DNA of 50,570 nucleotides from assembly GCA_964639675.1 (NCBI GenBank), contig CAZXEK010000041.1:1-50570 (forward strand). Direction: 5' to 3'. The notes beneath the pieces were generated by a model, which was not told where the DNA came from, ran no database searches, and saw only the letters and a list, made by a program, of their open reading frames with translations. This stretch comes from JACQCV01 sp964639675. GTDB taxonomy: Bacteria > Patescibacteriota > Minisyncoccia > Phycocordibacterales > UBA12445. Below, piece by piece: positions 32,055-40,945 of the stretch; within the stretch, counting starts at the first letter, position 1; each line of letters begins with the position of its first letter. The position numbers and the translations under genes are program-made.

Positions 32055-32258
32055 TTAGAGTATCCATTTCTCGTCGATGAATCTCCCAATGTTTTCTTCT
32101 GTCAGACTTCCGTATTCTTTTATGACACGAAAGAGGTACCACTCCATGGCTCGGTTTCTAAGGCAGGAACCATCGAGAAGAATTTCGTAAAGGTATTCTT
32201 CAATTTCTGTTGAGAAGAGTTTATCTTCAATCTGGATCTTTACAAGCACTTTGGCCAT
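32055..32258 (-). CDS. Small protein of unknown function
   Basis: 67 residues (MAKVLVKIQIEDKLFSTEIEE, then WYLFRVIKEYGSLTEENIGRF). No family recognised. It looks like a genuine small soluble protein: balanced composition, a strand-like first 15 residues followed by helices. A GGGGG run lies about 8 nt upstream of the ATG, and its stop falls right at a strong terminator. No membrane segment or metal motif. The function is unknown. Confidence 0.65.
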   Translation of the reverse strand: MAKVLVKIQIEDKLFSTEIEEYLYEILLDGSCLRNRAMEWYLFRVIKEYGSLTEENIGRFIDEKWIL

Positions 32259-32351
32259 CAGATACCCCCGTCCTTCTTTTATATTTTAAAGAGCAATATA
32301 ATATATTTTGTATGCTAGCATGTTTTCATTTTTTTGGGTAGTGATGGTACT

Positions 32352-34031
32352 ATGAATAGTATGATAGTTGTGGAAGAGCTGAGGAAGTTTATTAAGGGGG
32401 ATATATCTACTGATGGTAGGGCATTAGCTCACTTCAGTAATGATGCCAGTTTGTTTCAAGTCTGGCCAAGTGTTGTTGTCGCACCTAAAGATGTAGGAGA
32501 CATAAAAAGTTTGGTTAAGTTTGTAGTATTAGAGAAGAGACAGAACCCGAATTTGTCCCTAACGGCTCGTGCCGCAGGCACCGACATGACTGGTGGTCCG
32601 CTTAGTGATTCTATAGTTTTGGATTTTCTCAAATATTTTAATTGGCTTGGTACCATAGAGGATGGTGGGCTTATTACTTCATCGCCGGGCGTTTATTATC
32701 GAGACTTTGAAAAGGTTACTTTGACCAAGGGCTATGTTCTACCGTCGTATCCAGCCTCGAGAGAGTTGTGTGCTATCGGTGGGATTGTTAATAATAATTC
32801 TGGCGGGGAACAATCTTTGGTATATGGCAAGACAGAGAGATATGTGAAAGAGCTTCACGTTGTTTTATCTGATGCCAAGGAGTATACAATTAAAAAACTT
32901 GAGAGAGAGGAACTTGACCTCAAGATGAAACAGATTGATTTCGAAGGAGGAATCTATCGGGCGCTGTTTGGCCTTCTTGAAAGTAATTATCGTTTGGTAA
33001 AAGAGGCCAAGCCGAAAGTTTCTAAAAATTCTGTTGGCTACAATGTCTGGGATATCTGGGATAGAGAAACTGGAATCTTCGATATGACCAAACTTTTTAT
33101 TGGAAGTCAGGGAACGCTCGGGATTACAACCGAAGCGACGTTTCAATTAGTTAAGGTTAAACCTTTTTCTGGTTTAGCTGTCGTTTTCCTTAAGGATCTA
33201 TCTAAACTCCCAGAATTAATAAATGAGATACTTCGATTTTCTCCCAATAGTCTAGAGTCTTTTGATGATCACACCCTTAAACTATCCTTGAAGTTTCTGC
33301 CAGGGCTGGCTTCTCTCATGGGATACAAGAGTCTTTTATCTTTGATGTTAAGTTTTCTACCAGATCTTTTTCATGTTATAAAAATTGGCCTTCCTAAACT
33401 TGTACTCCTAGTTGAATTTAAGGAAGATGATCAGGATAAACTTAAAGACAAATTAAAATCTCTGACAGGTAAGATTGAAGCCATGGGTTTTGATTGGAGA
33501 ATTGCTCGCGATAAAAATGATGAGAAGAAATATTGGACAATAAGAAGAGAAAGCTTCAATCTTTTACGCCATAAGGTTTTAGGTAAACAGACTGCACCGT
33601 ATATAGATGATCTGATTGTCCGGCCCGAATATTTGGGGGAATTTCTACCAAAACTCTATAAGATTCTTGATAAATATGAACTTCTGTACACTATCGCTGG
33701 ACACGTCGGTGACGGTAATTTTCATATTATACCCCTTATGGACCTGAAGGATCCGAAAGAGAGACAAAAAATAAGAGCTTCGATGGAGGAGGTTTATGAT
33801 CTGGTTTTCGAGTATCACGGTTCGATCTCAGCAGAACATAATGACGGACTTTTGCGAGGGCCTTATATAAAGAGTATGTTTGGTGAGGAGCTCTTTGAGA
33901 TCTTTAGGGACATTAAAAAGATTTTTGATCCACAAAATATTTTTAACCCTCATAAAAAAACCGATGCCTCCTTAGACTACACTTTTTCACACATTAAGTC
34001 AGAAATCGGAGGTCAGACCTCCGACAAGTAG
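32352..34031 (+). CDS. FAD-linked oxidase (GlcD/D-lactate dehydrogenase-type)
   Basis: 559 residues from the ATG at 32352; TTG at 32334 and ATG at 32361 are alternatives, none with a good ribosome site. The PCMH-type FAD domain shows ARAAGTDMTGGPLSDSIVLDF, SSPGVYYRDFEK, GGIVNNNSGGEQSLVYGKT and FIGSQGTLGITTEATFQL. The C-terminal oxidase domain has AGHVGDGNFHIIPL and ISAEHNDGLLRGPYIKSMFG, then FDPQNIFNPHK. Family members oxidise 2-hydroxyacids such as D-lactate or glycolate and pass electrons to quinone or flavoprotein partners. No iron-sulfur partner domain is fused. The substrate cannot be told, and quinone use in a CPR cell is doubtful. Confidence 0.88.
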   Translation: MNSMIVVEELRKFIKGDISTDGRALAHFSNDASLFQVWPSVVVAPKDVGDIKSLVKFVVLEKRQNPNLSLTARAAGTDMTGGPLSDSIVLDFLKYFNWLGTIEDGGLITSSPGVYYRDFEKVTLTKGYVLPSYPASRELCAIGGIVNNNSGGEQSLVYGKTERYVKELHVVLSDAKEYTIKKLEREELDLKMKQIDFEGGIYRALFGLLESNYRLVKEAKPKVSKNSVGYNVWDIWDRETGIFDMTKLFIGSQGTLGITTEATFQLVKVKPFSGLAVVFLKDLSKLPELINEILRFSPNSLESFDDHTLKLSLKFLPGLASLMGYKSLLSLMLSFLPDLFHVIKIGLPKLVLLVEFKEDDQDKLKDKLKSLTGKIEAMGFDWRIARDKNDEKKYWTIRRESFNLLRHKVLGKQTAPYIDDLIVRPEYLGEFLPKLYKILDKYELLYTIAGHVGDGNFHIIPLMDLKDPKERQKIRASMEEVYDLVFEYHGSISAEHNDGLLRGPYIKSMFGEELFEIFRDIKKIFDPQNIFNPHKKTDASLDYTFSHIKSEIGGQTSDK

Positions 34032-34057
34032 ACATCCGATGAGCAAAAAGTGATAAA

Positions 34058-34092
34058 TAAAAAACCCAACGCAGGATGGCGTTGGGTGCAGT
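34058..34092 (-). terminator. Terminator between convergent genes
   Basis: CCCAACGC (34065-34072) pairs with GCGTTGGG (34079-34086) around AGGATG. The T-tract (T6) is on the minus strand, serving the 97-codon gene; it may also stop the FAD oxidase transcript. Confidence 0.75.
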
Positions 34093-34125
34093 TTTAAAGT
34101 GACCTTGTTATTTTATTTTCTGATC

Positions 34126-34419
34126 CTAGAGCGAATCTGGAGGATCGTTGAAGGCGCAACCTGGTGTACCGGGTGGAATTGGGCCAACCGCATTTGTCGC
34201 GCTGGCGGCGGCCTTATCCTTGGCCTTCTTGTGAAGTTGATCCAAGAGAGCCACCAAGCATTGGGGATTCTTACTACAGATAAAAAATTCTTCGTACTTA
34301 TTATCTACGACAAATCGGTCTTCAACCTTACCGAATCTAGTTTTTGTTACAGATATTTTAGTGGGGAAGTCATCTGTATTGTTGCCACAAATGGAGCAGA
34401 TAATGTTGAGAAAACTCAT
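34126..34419 (-). CDS. Small cysteine-containing protein, putative zinc ribbon
   Basis: 97 residues. The N-terminal half has IICSICGNN (CxxC) and later FICSKNPQC (CxxxxxC), enough for a treble-clef or ribbon zinc site, with VTKTRFGKVEDRFVVDNKYEEFFICS between them. The C-terminal ~35 residues are Ala- and Pro-rich (AASATNAVGPIPPGTPG) and look disordered. AGGAAAG lies just before the ATG. A 117-codon frame on the opposite strand is probably its shadow; the minus strand is preferred because of the cysteine spacing and the terminator. No function can be assigned. Confidence 0.6.
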   Translation of the reverse strand: MSFLNIICSICGNNTDDFPTKISVTKTRFGKVEDRFVVDNKYEEFFICSKNPQCLVALLDQLHKKAKDKAAASATNAVGPIPPGTPGCAFNDPPDSL

Positions 34420-34488
34420 CTTTCCTACCGCCTTTCGTTTTTTAAGTTTTAAAACAGCGGAACAGTCTTGGTAATTTATAACATAAGT

Positions 34489-35874
34489 TTATATTTTTGA
34501 CAAGTTTTCAAATAGGTGAATTATAGAGATGATACACCTTTGCCAGTCTGGCAGGTATAGAGATTCATTCCAAGAATGTGCATTGGTGTGAGGATCTTCG
34601 ACACCCAGCAAGATAGCTGGCGCGCCATTTAGAGCCTTGGTAAATGGTTCAACGAAGCCTATCGATCCCCCGGAGCCGATGAAGGCTGGCTCTAGGCCAT
34701 ATCCCTTCTCTATGGCACCTCGTACTGCCTCAAAGGCTTTGTGTTTGGTATCGGTCTTCCACCAAGGAACAGCCACATTCGTTTTAATATCTACGATGAC
34801 CCCGGATGGTGCGAAATCTTTTAAAAATTTAGTTAGACTATCTAATATTTTTTTTGTATTCATGTTCGGAACAGTTCGAATTCCTATTCGAGCCCAGGCG
34901 GAGTCGACAATAATGTTTGATACCTGTTCTCTAGACGAGGCTTGTATGGCATTGACAGTGAGTGATGGTCGGAACCAGATTCGCTCATTTGGCGAACATT
35001 TTTTTTCTCCAGTTAAGTTGATGCCATCTAGAATACAAGATTGCTTGCGAAAAAGTTCTTCGTTCCAGGGCAGTTTTTTTAGGTTAGTAATCTCTTTTTC
35101 AGAAAGTTTTGCTATATCGTCATAGATACCGGGGATTGCAATTTTGCCGTTGTCATCAGTTAACTTAGCAATAATTTTCGCTAGTGCTTGGATGGGGTCG
35201 GGGATAGGCCCTCCCCACATGCCAGAGTGGAGCGGCTGCTTTAGGGTGGAGACTGTTATGTCTACTGATATCAGTCCTCGGAGTTGGGTCGTGACCGCTG
35301 GGATACCGATGTCATAATTTCCTGTATCGCTTAAAACTATGAAATCAGCCATTAATTTTTCTCTGTACTCACCTAAGAGGTGTGGAAGATTTTCTGAACC
35401 GATCTCTTCTTCACCTTCGATTATTATTTTTACGTTCAAGGGAAGTTCGTTAGATGATTTAAGGTATGAAGCCACAGGTATGATACTAGAGAGGACACCG
35501 GCTTTATCATCTGCGACACCACGACCGAAGAGTCGGTCACCTTTGAGCATGGGTTCAAAGGGTTCGGTCTCCCACTTGGAAATTTCACCAGTTGGTTGAA
35601 CATCGTGATGCGCATATAAAAGGACGGTTGGAGCACCATCTTTCTCAAGCCAATCGCCATATACATATGGATGGCTACCATTAACCTCTAGAATTTCCAC
35701 GTTGTTTAATCCGGATCCTCGCATTAAATGAGCAACAGCTTCGGCCGAGGCAGCAACATTTTTTCGATCAAAGCCGTTTGCCGAGATGCTCGGTATTCGA
35801 ACAAGCGATTTTAAATCTTCCAAGAAATCCTCGTAATGTGTTTTAAAATATTCAGTTGCTTTTTTTGATGACAT
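34489..35874 (-). CDS. M20-family metallopeptidase (dipeptidase)
   Basis: 461 residues. Metal-binding motifs of the M20 family: LLYAHHDVQP (His and Asp), GRGVADDKAG, EGEEEIGS and the late EDPHTNAHSWNE-type segment with terminal His. An inserted dimerisation (lid) domain lies at ~200-380 (TTQLRGLISVDITV, LHSGMWGG). It cleaves dipeptides or N-acyl amino acids with two zinc ions and is cytosolic, as no signal peptide is present. It probably recycles imported peptides. A TAGGAT box is 6 nt before the ATG on the minus strand, suggesting a leaderless mRNA. Confidence 0.93.
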   Translation of the reverse strand: MSSKKATEYFKTHYEDFLEDLKSLVRIPSISANGFDRKNVAASAEAVAHLMRGSGLNNVEILEVNGSHPYVYGDWLEKDGAPTVLLYAHHDVQPTGEISKWETEPFEPMLKGDRLFGRGVADDKAGVLSSIIPVASYLKSSNELPLNVKIIIEGEEEIGSENLPHLLGEYREKLMADFIVLSDTGNYDIGIPAVTTQLRGLISVDITVSTLKQPLHSGMWGGPIPDPIQALAKIIAKLTDDNGKIAIPGIYDDIAKLSEKEITNLKKLPWNEELFRKQSCILDGINLTGEKKCSPNERIWFRPSLTVNAIQASSREQVSNIIVDSAWARIGIRTVPNMNTKKILDSLTKFLKDFAPSGVIVDIKTNVAVPWWKTDTKHKAFEAVRGAIEKGYGLEPAFIGSGGSIGFVEPFTKALNGAPAILLGVEDPHTNAHSWNESLYLPDWQRCIISIIHLFENLSKI

Positions 35875-35952
35875 TTCGTCATCCTAGCATTTTTATTAGT
35901 AGATCACTACTTCCAGTCTGGCCAGGCTTCAGTAAAATCTAATTATCTTATA

Positions 35953-35986
35953 ATATGAATATTCATATGATTGATGTTGATATAAT
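35953..35986 (+). promoter_or_regulatory. Extended -10 promoter with palindromic operator candidate (leuS)
   Basis: TGATATAAT (35978-35986) is a TGn-extended -10. A perfect 16-bp palindrome ATATGAATATTCATAT (35953-35968) covers the -35 position. The leuS start is ~86 nt downstream, after a GGGAGGTGAAAGG stretch. Confidence 0.45.
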
Positions 35987-36071
35987 ATTAACTTTGCTGT
36001 AATTTAAATAGTATGGAAGGCCAAAGAATAACATGGGAGGTGAAAGGATCGTGTGAAAGGTAAAAAAAAGC

Positions 36072-38573
36072 ATGAAAAGTAAAATGACAACTTATGATCA
36101 TAGGAAGATTGAGAAGAAGTGGCAGAAGAGATGGGAAGAGGATGGCTTGTATGAAGCTTCTAATAAATCTAAAAAGCCAAGATACTATTCTTTGATAGAA
36201 TTTCCATATCCATCGGGTGAAGGTTTACATGTTGGACACATAAGAAGTAATACGGCCATGGACATTATTTCTAGGAAGAGGAGGATGGAAGGTTACAATG
36301 TTTTGTATCCTATCGGCTGGGACGCCTTCGGTTTGCCGACAGAAAATTATGCTATTAAGACTGGTATACATCCAGTCACGACTACAAAAAAAAATACCAA
36401 TATCTTTAGAAAGCAGCTGAAGGAGTGCGGTTTCTCTTTTGATTGGAGTAGAGAGATTAACACTACTGATCCAGAATATTATAAATGGACGCAGTGGATA
36501 TTTCTGCAGCTGTTGAAGGCCGGGCTTGCTTACAAAAAGAAGATGCCGATTAATTGGTGTATATCTTGCAAGATTGGATTAGCCAATGAAGAGGTCATAG
36601 ATAATCATTGCGAGAGGTGTGGTGGCGAGACCGACAAAAGGGAAAAAGAACAGTGGATGCTTGCTATCACCAAGTATGCGGAAAGACTTGACAAGGATCT
36701 CGATCTAGTTGATTATCCACGAAATATTAAACTTCAGCAGAGAAATTGGATAGGGAGGAGTGAGGGAGCAGAAATTGAATTTACAGTTGTAGACACGAGT
36801 CAGGAGTCGGCTTTGTCTGCTAATGGCCATAAGGTAAATTTACAATCAAAACCGATTCATGACTTGCTCTCAATTAAAGTATTCACAACAAGGCCGGACA
36901 CTATTTTTGGCGCGACATACTTAGTTCTGGCACCCGAACACGAGATAATTAAAAAATTAAAAAGTAAAATTAAAAATTATGACGAGATAGAGAAATATGT
37001 AATCAACGCCAAACAAAAGGTAGATGTAGAACGAACGACAGAGGGTAGAGAAAAAACCGGTATTAAATTGGAGGGGATTACGGCTATAAATCCAGCTAAC
37101 AAAAAAGAGTTGCCGATTTTTATTGCTGACTATGTTTTGTCGCATTATGGTACGGGCGCGATTATGGCTGTGCCTGCACATGACGAGAGGGATTTCGAAT
37201 TTGCTGGGAAATATGCCTTGCCGGTTATCCCCGTTGTTGCTGACGGGCTGCTTATAAATTCTCTGCAGTTTAATGGTAGCGAGAATACTGAAGTTTTTGA
37301 CGAAATAATTAAATTTGTTGGAGGGCAAAAGAAGACAACTTACAAACTTCGTGATTGGATCTTTTCCAGGCAGAGGTATTGGGGCGAGCCCATACCGGTT
37401 ATTCATTGTAGTTTGTGTGGTGTTGTGCCAGTTCTAGAAAAAGATTTGCCTGTAAGGTTGCCAAATGTCAAAAACTATAAGCCGACGGAGACGGGGGAGT
37501 CACCACTCGCTCTTATTGATAAATGGGTGAATGTGAAATGCCCAAAATGTGGCGGTAAGGCTAAAAGAGAAACAGATACGATGCCGAATTGGGCTGGGTC
37601 AAGTTGGTATTATCTCAGTTATTGCTTCAGAAATAAAAAATTAAAGTCAAAAATTAAAAGTGAAGGATTGACGGAATTTAAAAAATATTTTGAGGAATGG
37701 CTCCCAGTAGATTGGTATAACGGTGGGATGGAACATGTGACACTTCATCTTTTATATTCAAGATTCTGGCACAAGTTTCTTTATGATCAAGGATTCGTAC
37801 CAACTCCGGAGCCGTACAAGAAGCGGACCGCACATGGTTTCATCTTAGGTTCGGATGGACAGAAGATGTCAAAGTCACGTGGCAATGTCATAAATCCGGA
37901 TTCAATCATAAAGCTTCTAGGCGCCGACACGCTAAGGGTGTATGAAATGTTTATGGGACCGTTTGCAGATGCAATAAGTTGGAATACTGACAGTGTCGCT
38001 GGGTCCCGTAGATTTTTGGAAAGAATCTGGAGATTACAGTTTAAAGTTCAGAAAAATAATCGAGAGGGGCTTGTCCAGATTGAAGTCGAAAGTTTGGAGA
38101 GACTACTGAATCAGACCATTAAAAAAGTTTCGGATGATATCGAGGAGATGAAATTTAATACAGCGGTTTCTGCTATGATGATTCTCCTAAATGAGATGGA
38201 AAAGCGGGAACAAATTCCGATAGAGGCTTATCATAAATTCTTAATTATCCTTTCTCCTTTTGCTCCGCATATAACGGAGGAGCTCTCTCTCAGGCTTGGA
38301 AATAAATCTTCGATCTTGCTTGGAGCGAGAAAATCTATACATCTTTTTGCTTGGCCGGAAGTTAAAACAGAAGACAATAAAAATTTTAAAATCAAAATTG
38401 TGATTCAGATAAACAGTAAGGTTAGAGATGAGGTAGAAGTCGATCGAGACATTCCAGACGACCTTCTAAGGAAGATTGTATTGGAGAGATCGGACGTTAA
38501 GAGGTGGCTTTCTGAACAGAAGGAAAAAAGAATAATAGTTGTTAAGAATAAACTGGTCAACATTGTCATTTGA
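36072..38573 (+). CDS. leuS: Leucyl-tRNA synthetase
   Basis: 833 residues. Class I catalytic motifs: PYPSGEGLHVGHIRS (HIGH type, ~46-60) and GQKMSKSRGNV (KMSKS, ~597). A zinc module is seen in CISCKIGLANEEV with HCERCGG. The editing (CP1) domain is recognised by TTRPDTIFGATYLVLAPEHE and GTGAIMAVPAHDERD. The PNWAGSSWYY and KYFEEWLPVDWYNGGMEHVTLHLLYSRFWHKFL segments are LeuRS-specific. It charges tRNA-Leu and clears misactivated amino acids. The ATG at 36072 or an internal ATG at 36084 are both possible starts. Unlike many core genes here it has a leader of over 70 nt. Confidence 0.96.
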   Translation: MKSKMTTYDHRKIEKKWQKRWEEDGLYEASNKSKKPRYYSLIEFPYPSGEGLHVGHIRSNTAMDIISRKRRMEGYNVLYPIGWDAFGLPTENYAIKTGIHPVTTTKKNTNIFRKQLKECGFSFDWSREINTTDPEYYKWTQWIFLQLLKAGLAYKKKMPINWCISCKIGLANEEVIDNHCERCGGETDKREKEQWMLAITKYAERLDKDLDLVDYPRNIKLQQRNWIGRSEGAEIEFTVVDTSQESALSANGHKVNLQSKPIHDLLSIKVFTTRPDTIFGATYLVLAPEHEIIKKLKSKIKNYDEIEKYVINAKQKVDVERTTEGREKTGIKLEGITAINPANKKELPIFIADYVLSHYGTGAIMAVPAHDERDFEFAGKYALPVIPVVADGLLINSLQFNGSENTEVFDEIIKFVGGQKKTTYKLRDWIFSRQRYWGEPIPVIHCSLCGVVPVLEKDLPVRLPNVKNYKPTETGESPLALIDKWVNVKCPKCGGKAKRETDTMPNWAGSSWYYLSYCFRNKKLKSKIKSEGLTEFKKYFEEWLPVDWYNGGMEHVTLHLLYSRFWHKFLYDQGFVPTPEPYKKRTAHGFILGSDGQKMSKSRGNVINPDSIIKLLGADTLRVYEMFMGPFADAISWNTDSVAGSRRFLERIWRLQFKVQKNNREGLVQIEVESLERLLNQTIKKVSDDIEEMKFNTAVSAMMILLNEMEKREQIPIEAYHKFLIILSPFAPHITEELSLRLGNKSSILLGARKSIHLFAWPEVKTEDNKNFKIKIVIQINSKVRDEVEVDRDIPDDLLRKIVLERSDVKRWLSEQKEKRIIVVKNKLVNIVI

Positions 38574-38582
38574 CAACATCTG

Positions 38583-38611
38583 TTGACTTTAAAAAAGGAA
38601 AATGTTAGAAC
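38583..38611 (+). promoter_or_regulatory. Promoter of the sigma-region-4/HARE-HTH gene, leaderless
   Basis: TTGACT (38583-38588), a 17-nt spacer and TAGAAC (38606-38611). The predicted start at 38618 is the first base of the ATG. Confidence 0.55.
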
Positions 38612-38617
38612 ATCTAT

Positions 38618-39655
38618 ATGGCAAAAACAAATAAATTATCTTTTAATCCAGAGAAAATTAGTAAGAGTTTTTTAGGAGTATTACCAGAGAGATCAAGAAG
38701 TGTCTTAAAGAAGAGGTTTGGTCTTGATGACAATATTCCGAAGATGACCCTAGAGGCGATAGGTAAATCTTATAAAATTACTAGAGAGAGGGTGAGGCAG
38801 ATAGAGAACGCCGCTCTCGGGGCCATTAGGAGGTCTAATGTTTTTGTTAACCATAAAAATGTATTTGAGGAGCTTAGAAATTTTATGCATGAATTTGGGG
38901 GTATTGTTCACGAACAGGACTTTCTCGATCACCTTTCTAAGGATAAGGATCTCCAGAATCACGTAACTTTTTTTCTTGTTCTTGGCGAGGAGTTTAAAAA
39001 GTTAAAGGAAGACGAAGATTTTAAACATCGGTGGAGTTTGGGTGAGGAGGTGAGTGAAAAGGTAGAGGATTCATTAAGGTCCCTTTATAAAAGTTTATCT
39101 GAAGAGGATCTGATTTCTGAGAGCGAGATGATAATAAAACTTTTCGATCACTTAAAGCATATCGCCAAAGAAGCAAGAGATGAAGAGTTGGCGCGAAGGT
39201 GGCTGTCCCTATCTAAAAAGATTGACAAGAACTCTCTGGGTGAATGGGGTATTGCTCATTCCCCTAATATAAAAACCAGAGGGATAAGAGATTTGGCCTA
39301 TTTGGTGCTTAGGCAACATGGTTCGCCGATGCATTTTGGAGAGGTGGCGAAGGCTATCAACAAGATATTTGGCAAGAATGCTAATATTGCGACCTGCCAC
39401 AATGAACTGATAAAGGACAAAAGGTTTGTTTTGGTTGGGCGAGGTTTATATGCCTTATCTAAGTGGGGTTATGCCAGAGGAAATGTTCGAGATATTGTCC
39501 ATGCCATAATTGAAAAGGATGGCCAGCAAACCAAGGAGGAGATTCTAAGGAAAGTTTTGAGAGAGAGATATGTTAAGGAAAACACAGTTCTAGTAAATCT
39601 TCAAAATAGTAGATATTTTAAAAAAGATAAAGATGGGAGGTATTCTATAGCTTGA
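38618..39655 (+). CDS. Sigma-70 region 4-like DNA-binding protein with HARE-HTH domain
   Basis: 345 residues. Residues ~43-72 (MTLEAIGKSYKITRERVRQIENAAL) are a sigma-70 region 4.2 helix-turn-helix, the part that reads -35 boxes. Regions 1-3 of a real sigma factor are absent. The middle is helical and charged. Residues ~228-290 (RDLAYLVLRQHGSPMHFGEVAKAINKIFG, then RGLYALSKWGY) match the HARE-HTH fold, also found in the RNA polymerase delta subunit RpoE of Firmicutes and in some restriction and chromatin proteins. A second winged-helix-like repeat may lie at 295-345. It is likely a transcription factor or RNA polymerase accessory protein. It seems to be transcribed from a leaderless promoter of its own. 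Confidence 0.8.
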   Translation: MAKTNKLSFNPEKISKSFLGVLPERSRSVLKKRFGLDDNIPKMTLEAIGKSYKITRERVRQIENAALGAIRRSNVFVNHKNVFEELRNFMHEFGGIVHEQDFLDHLSKDKDLQNHVTFFLVLGEEFKKLKEDEDFKHRWSLGEEVSEKVEDSLRSLYKSLSEEDLISESEMIIKLFDHLKHIAKEARDEELARRWLSLSKKIDKNSLGEWGIAHSPNIKTRGIRDLAYLVLRQHGSPMHFGEVAKAINKIFGKNANIATCHNELIKDKRFVLVGRGLYALSKWGYARGNVRDIVHAIIEKDGQQTKEEILRKVLRERYVKENTVLVNLQNSRYFKKDKDGRYSIA

Positions 39656-39670
39656 TATCCCGAGCAGTAC

Positions 39671-39698
39671 TTTACCTTGCTTCTAAATACTGTATACT
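39671..39698 (+). promoter_or_regulatory. Promoter of the membrane-protein/mltG operon
   Basis: TTTACC (39671-39676), a 16-nt spacer and TATACT (39693-39698), predicting a start about 3 nt before the ATG at 39708. Confidence 0.5.
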
Positions 39699-39707
39699 TT
39701 TAAAGGT

Positions 39708-40943
39708 ATGATACCTTCGGGTTTTTCTCAAATCTTAGAAATTTTTAAGGTTGGATATATTGCCTCCGTTGAGGCATTTTTTGGTGTTTATCCTATAGTG
39801 ATTGTAATTGGACTGGCAGTTTTTTCTTGGCGAAGTTGGAAGCGCTATATTGTTTTGGATTTTATTTCGAAAATGTCATGGGTCGTACTTGAGATTAAAC
39901 TTCCCAAAGAAACGTTTAAATCACCACAAGCTATGGAGGTGGTGCTCGGAGCCTTTCATCAGACCCCGGGTATAAATTTTTATGAAAAGTATTATTTAGG
40001 AAAGGTGAGACCGTGGTCATCCCTGGAAATTGTTTCAATTAATGGTAGCGTTCATTTTTTTATAAGAGTTTTAAAAAGTATGAGGGTAACTGTTGAATCT
40101 CATATATATTCTCAATATCCTACTGCTGAAATTCATGAAGTTTTAGATTATGTTTATGGTGCCCCATATCTTGAGAAGGATTCTAAGTGGCAGTTGTTCG
40201 GTTCAGAATTGAAGTTAACAAAGGAAGATGCTTATCCCATTAAGACTTACGTTGATTTTGGTTTAGATAAAGATCCGAAGGAAGAGTTTAAGGTCGATCC
40301 TATAACTGCCACACTAGAATTCATGGGTTCGGTCGGCCAGGGAGAGCAGGTTTGGTTTCAGATAAATATTATTGCTGCTGAAAAGAGATTTAAAAAGGCA
40401 GGAACTTGGTTTGCTTATCAGGACTGGAGGGATGATTCCAAAGAACTTTTAAATAAATTACTCAAGAGGGATAAGCTCAAAGAGAGTGTAGTTTTGTCTA
40501 ATGAGATTTTACTTTCACCCGGCGAGAGAAATGTTGTCGAAGCGATTGAAAGGCAGGTATCAAAGTTAGGATTTGATTGTGGAATCAGAATGATCTATCT
40601 TGCTTTGGCGGACAAATTTAATCCATCTAACATCGGCGGTCTTATGTCTTCAGTTAGGCAGTACAACTCCTTGAATCTTAATGGTTTCAAACCGACCAGA
40701 GTTACCAGTTTCGATCCATGGGAGGATCCATTTGGGACAAAGATTATAAAATTTAAGGAATGGCTTTTCGAGTCTTATTGTAAGAGAGGCTGGTTCTATC
40801 CTCCCCATGATAGGTTGCCATTTGTTTTAAATACAGAGGAGCTGGCTACGATATATCACTTTCCTGGTGCTGTGGCCGCTACACCGACATTTGGTAGGAG
40901 TGAGTCTAAAAGGGGAGAGGCTCCTGTTAATCTGCCTATATAG
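39708..40943 (+). CDS. Conserved membrane-anchored protein, unknown function
   Basis: 411 residues. One hydrophobic segment near the N terminus (residues ~25-42, YPIVIVIGLAVFSW), the rest cytosolic. The C-terminal VLNTEELATIYHFPGAVAATPTFGRSESKRGEAP resembles CPR proteins encoded next to type-IV-secretion-like ATPases (VirB4/HerA-type), but no ATPase gene is adjacent here and that association is from memory. Segments such as VWFQINIIAAEKRFKKAGTWFAYQDW and GIRMIYLALADKFNPSNIGGL indicate a folded domain. The gene ends 2 nt before mltG, so a link to the cell envelope is suggested. No enzyme motif is visible. Confidence 0.75.
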   Translation: MIPSGFSQILEIFKVGYIASVEAFFGVYPIVIVIGLAVFSWRSWKRYIVLDFISKMSWVVLEIKLPKETFKSPQAMEVVLGAFHQTPGINFYEKYYLGKVRPWSSLEIVSINGSVHFFIRVLKSMRVTVESHIYSQYPTAEIHEVLDYVYGAPYLEKDSKWQLFGSELKLTKEDAYPIKTYVDFGLDKDPKEEFKVDPITATLEFMGSVGQGEQVWFQINIIAAEKRFKKAGTWFAYQDWRDDSKELLNKLLKRDKLKESVVLSNEILLSPGERNVVEAIERQVSKLGFDCGIRMIYLALADKFNPSNIGGLMSSVRQYNSLNLNGFKPTRVTSFDPWEDPFGTKIIKFKEWLFESYCKRGWFYPPHDRLPFVLNTEELATIYHFPGAVAATPTFGRSESKRGEAPVNLPI

Positions 40944-40945
40944 TT

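Noticed and set aside
34099..34452. 117-codon frame on the plus strand opposite the small zinc-ribbon gene
   Set aside because: The minus-strand frame has spaced cysteines, a ribosome-site-like AGGAAAG and a correctly oriented terminator; the plus frame has none of these.
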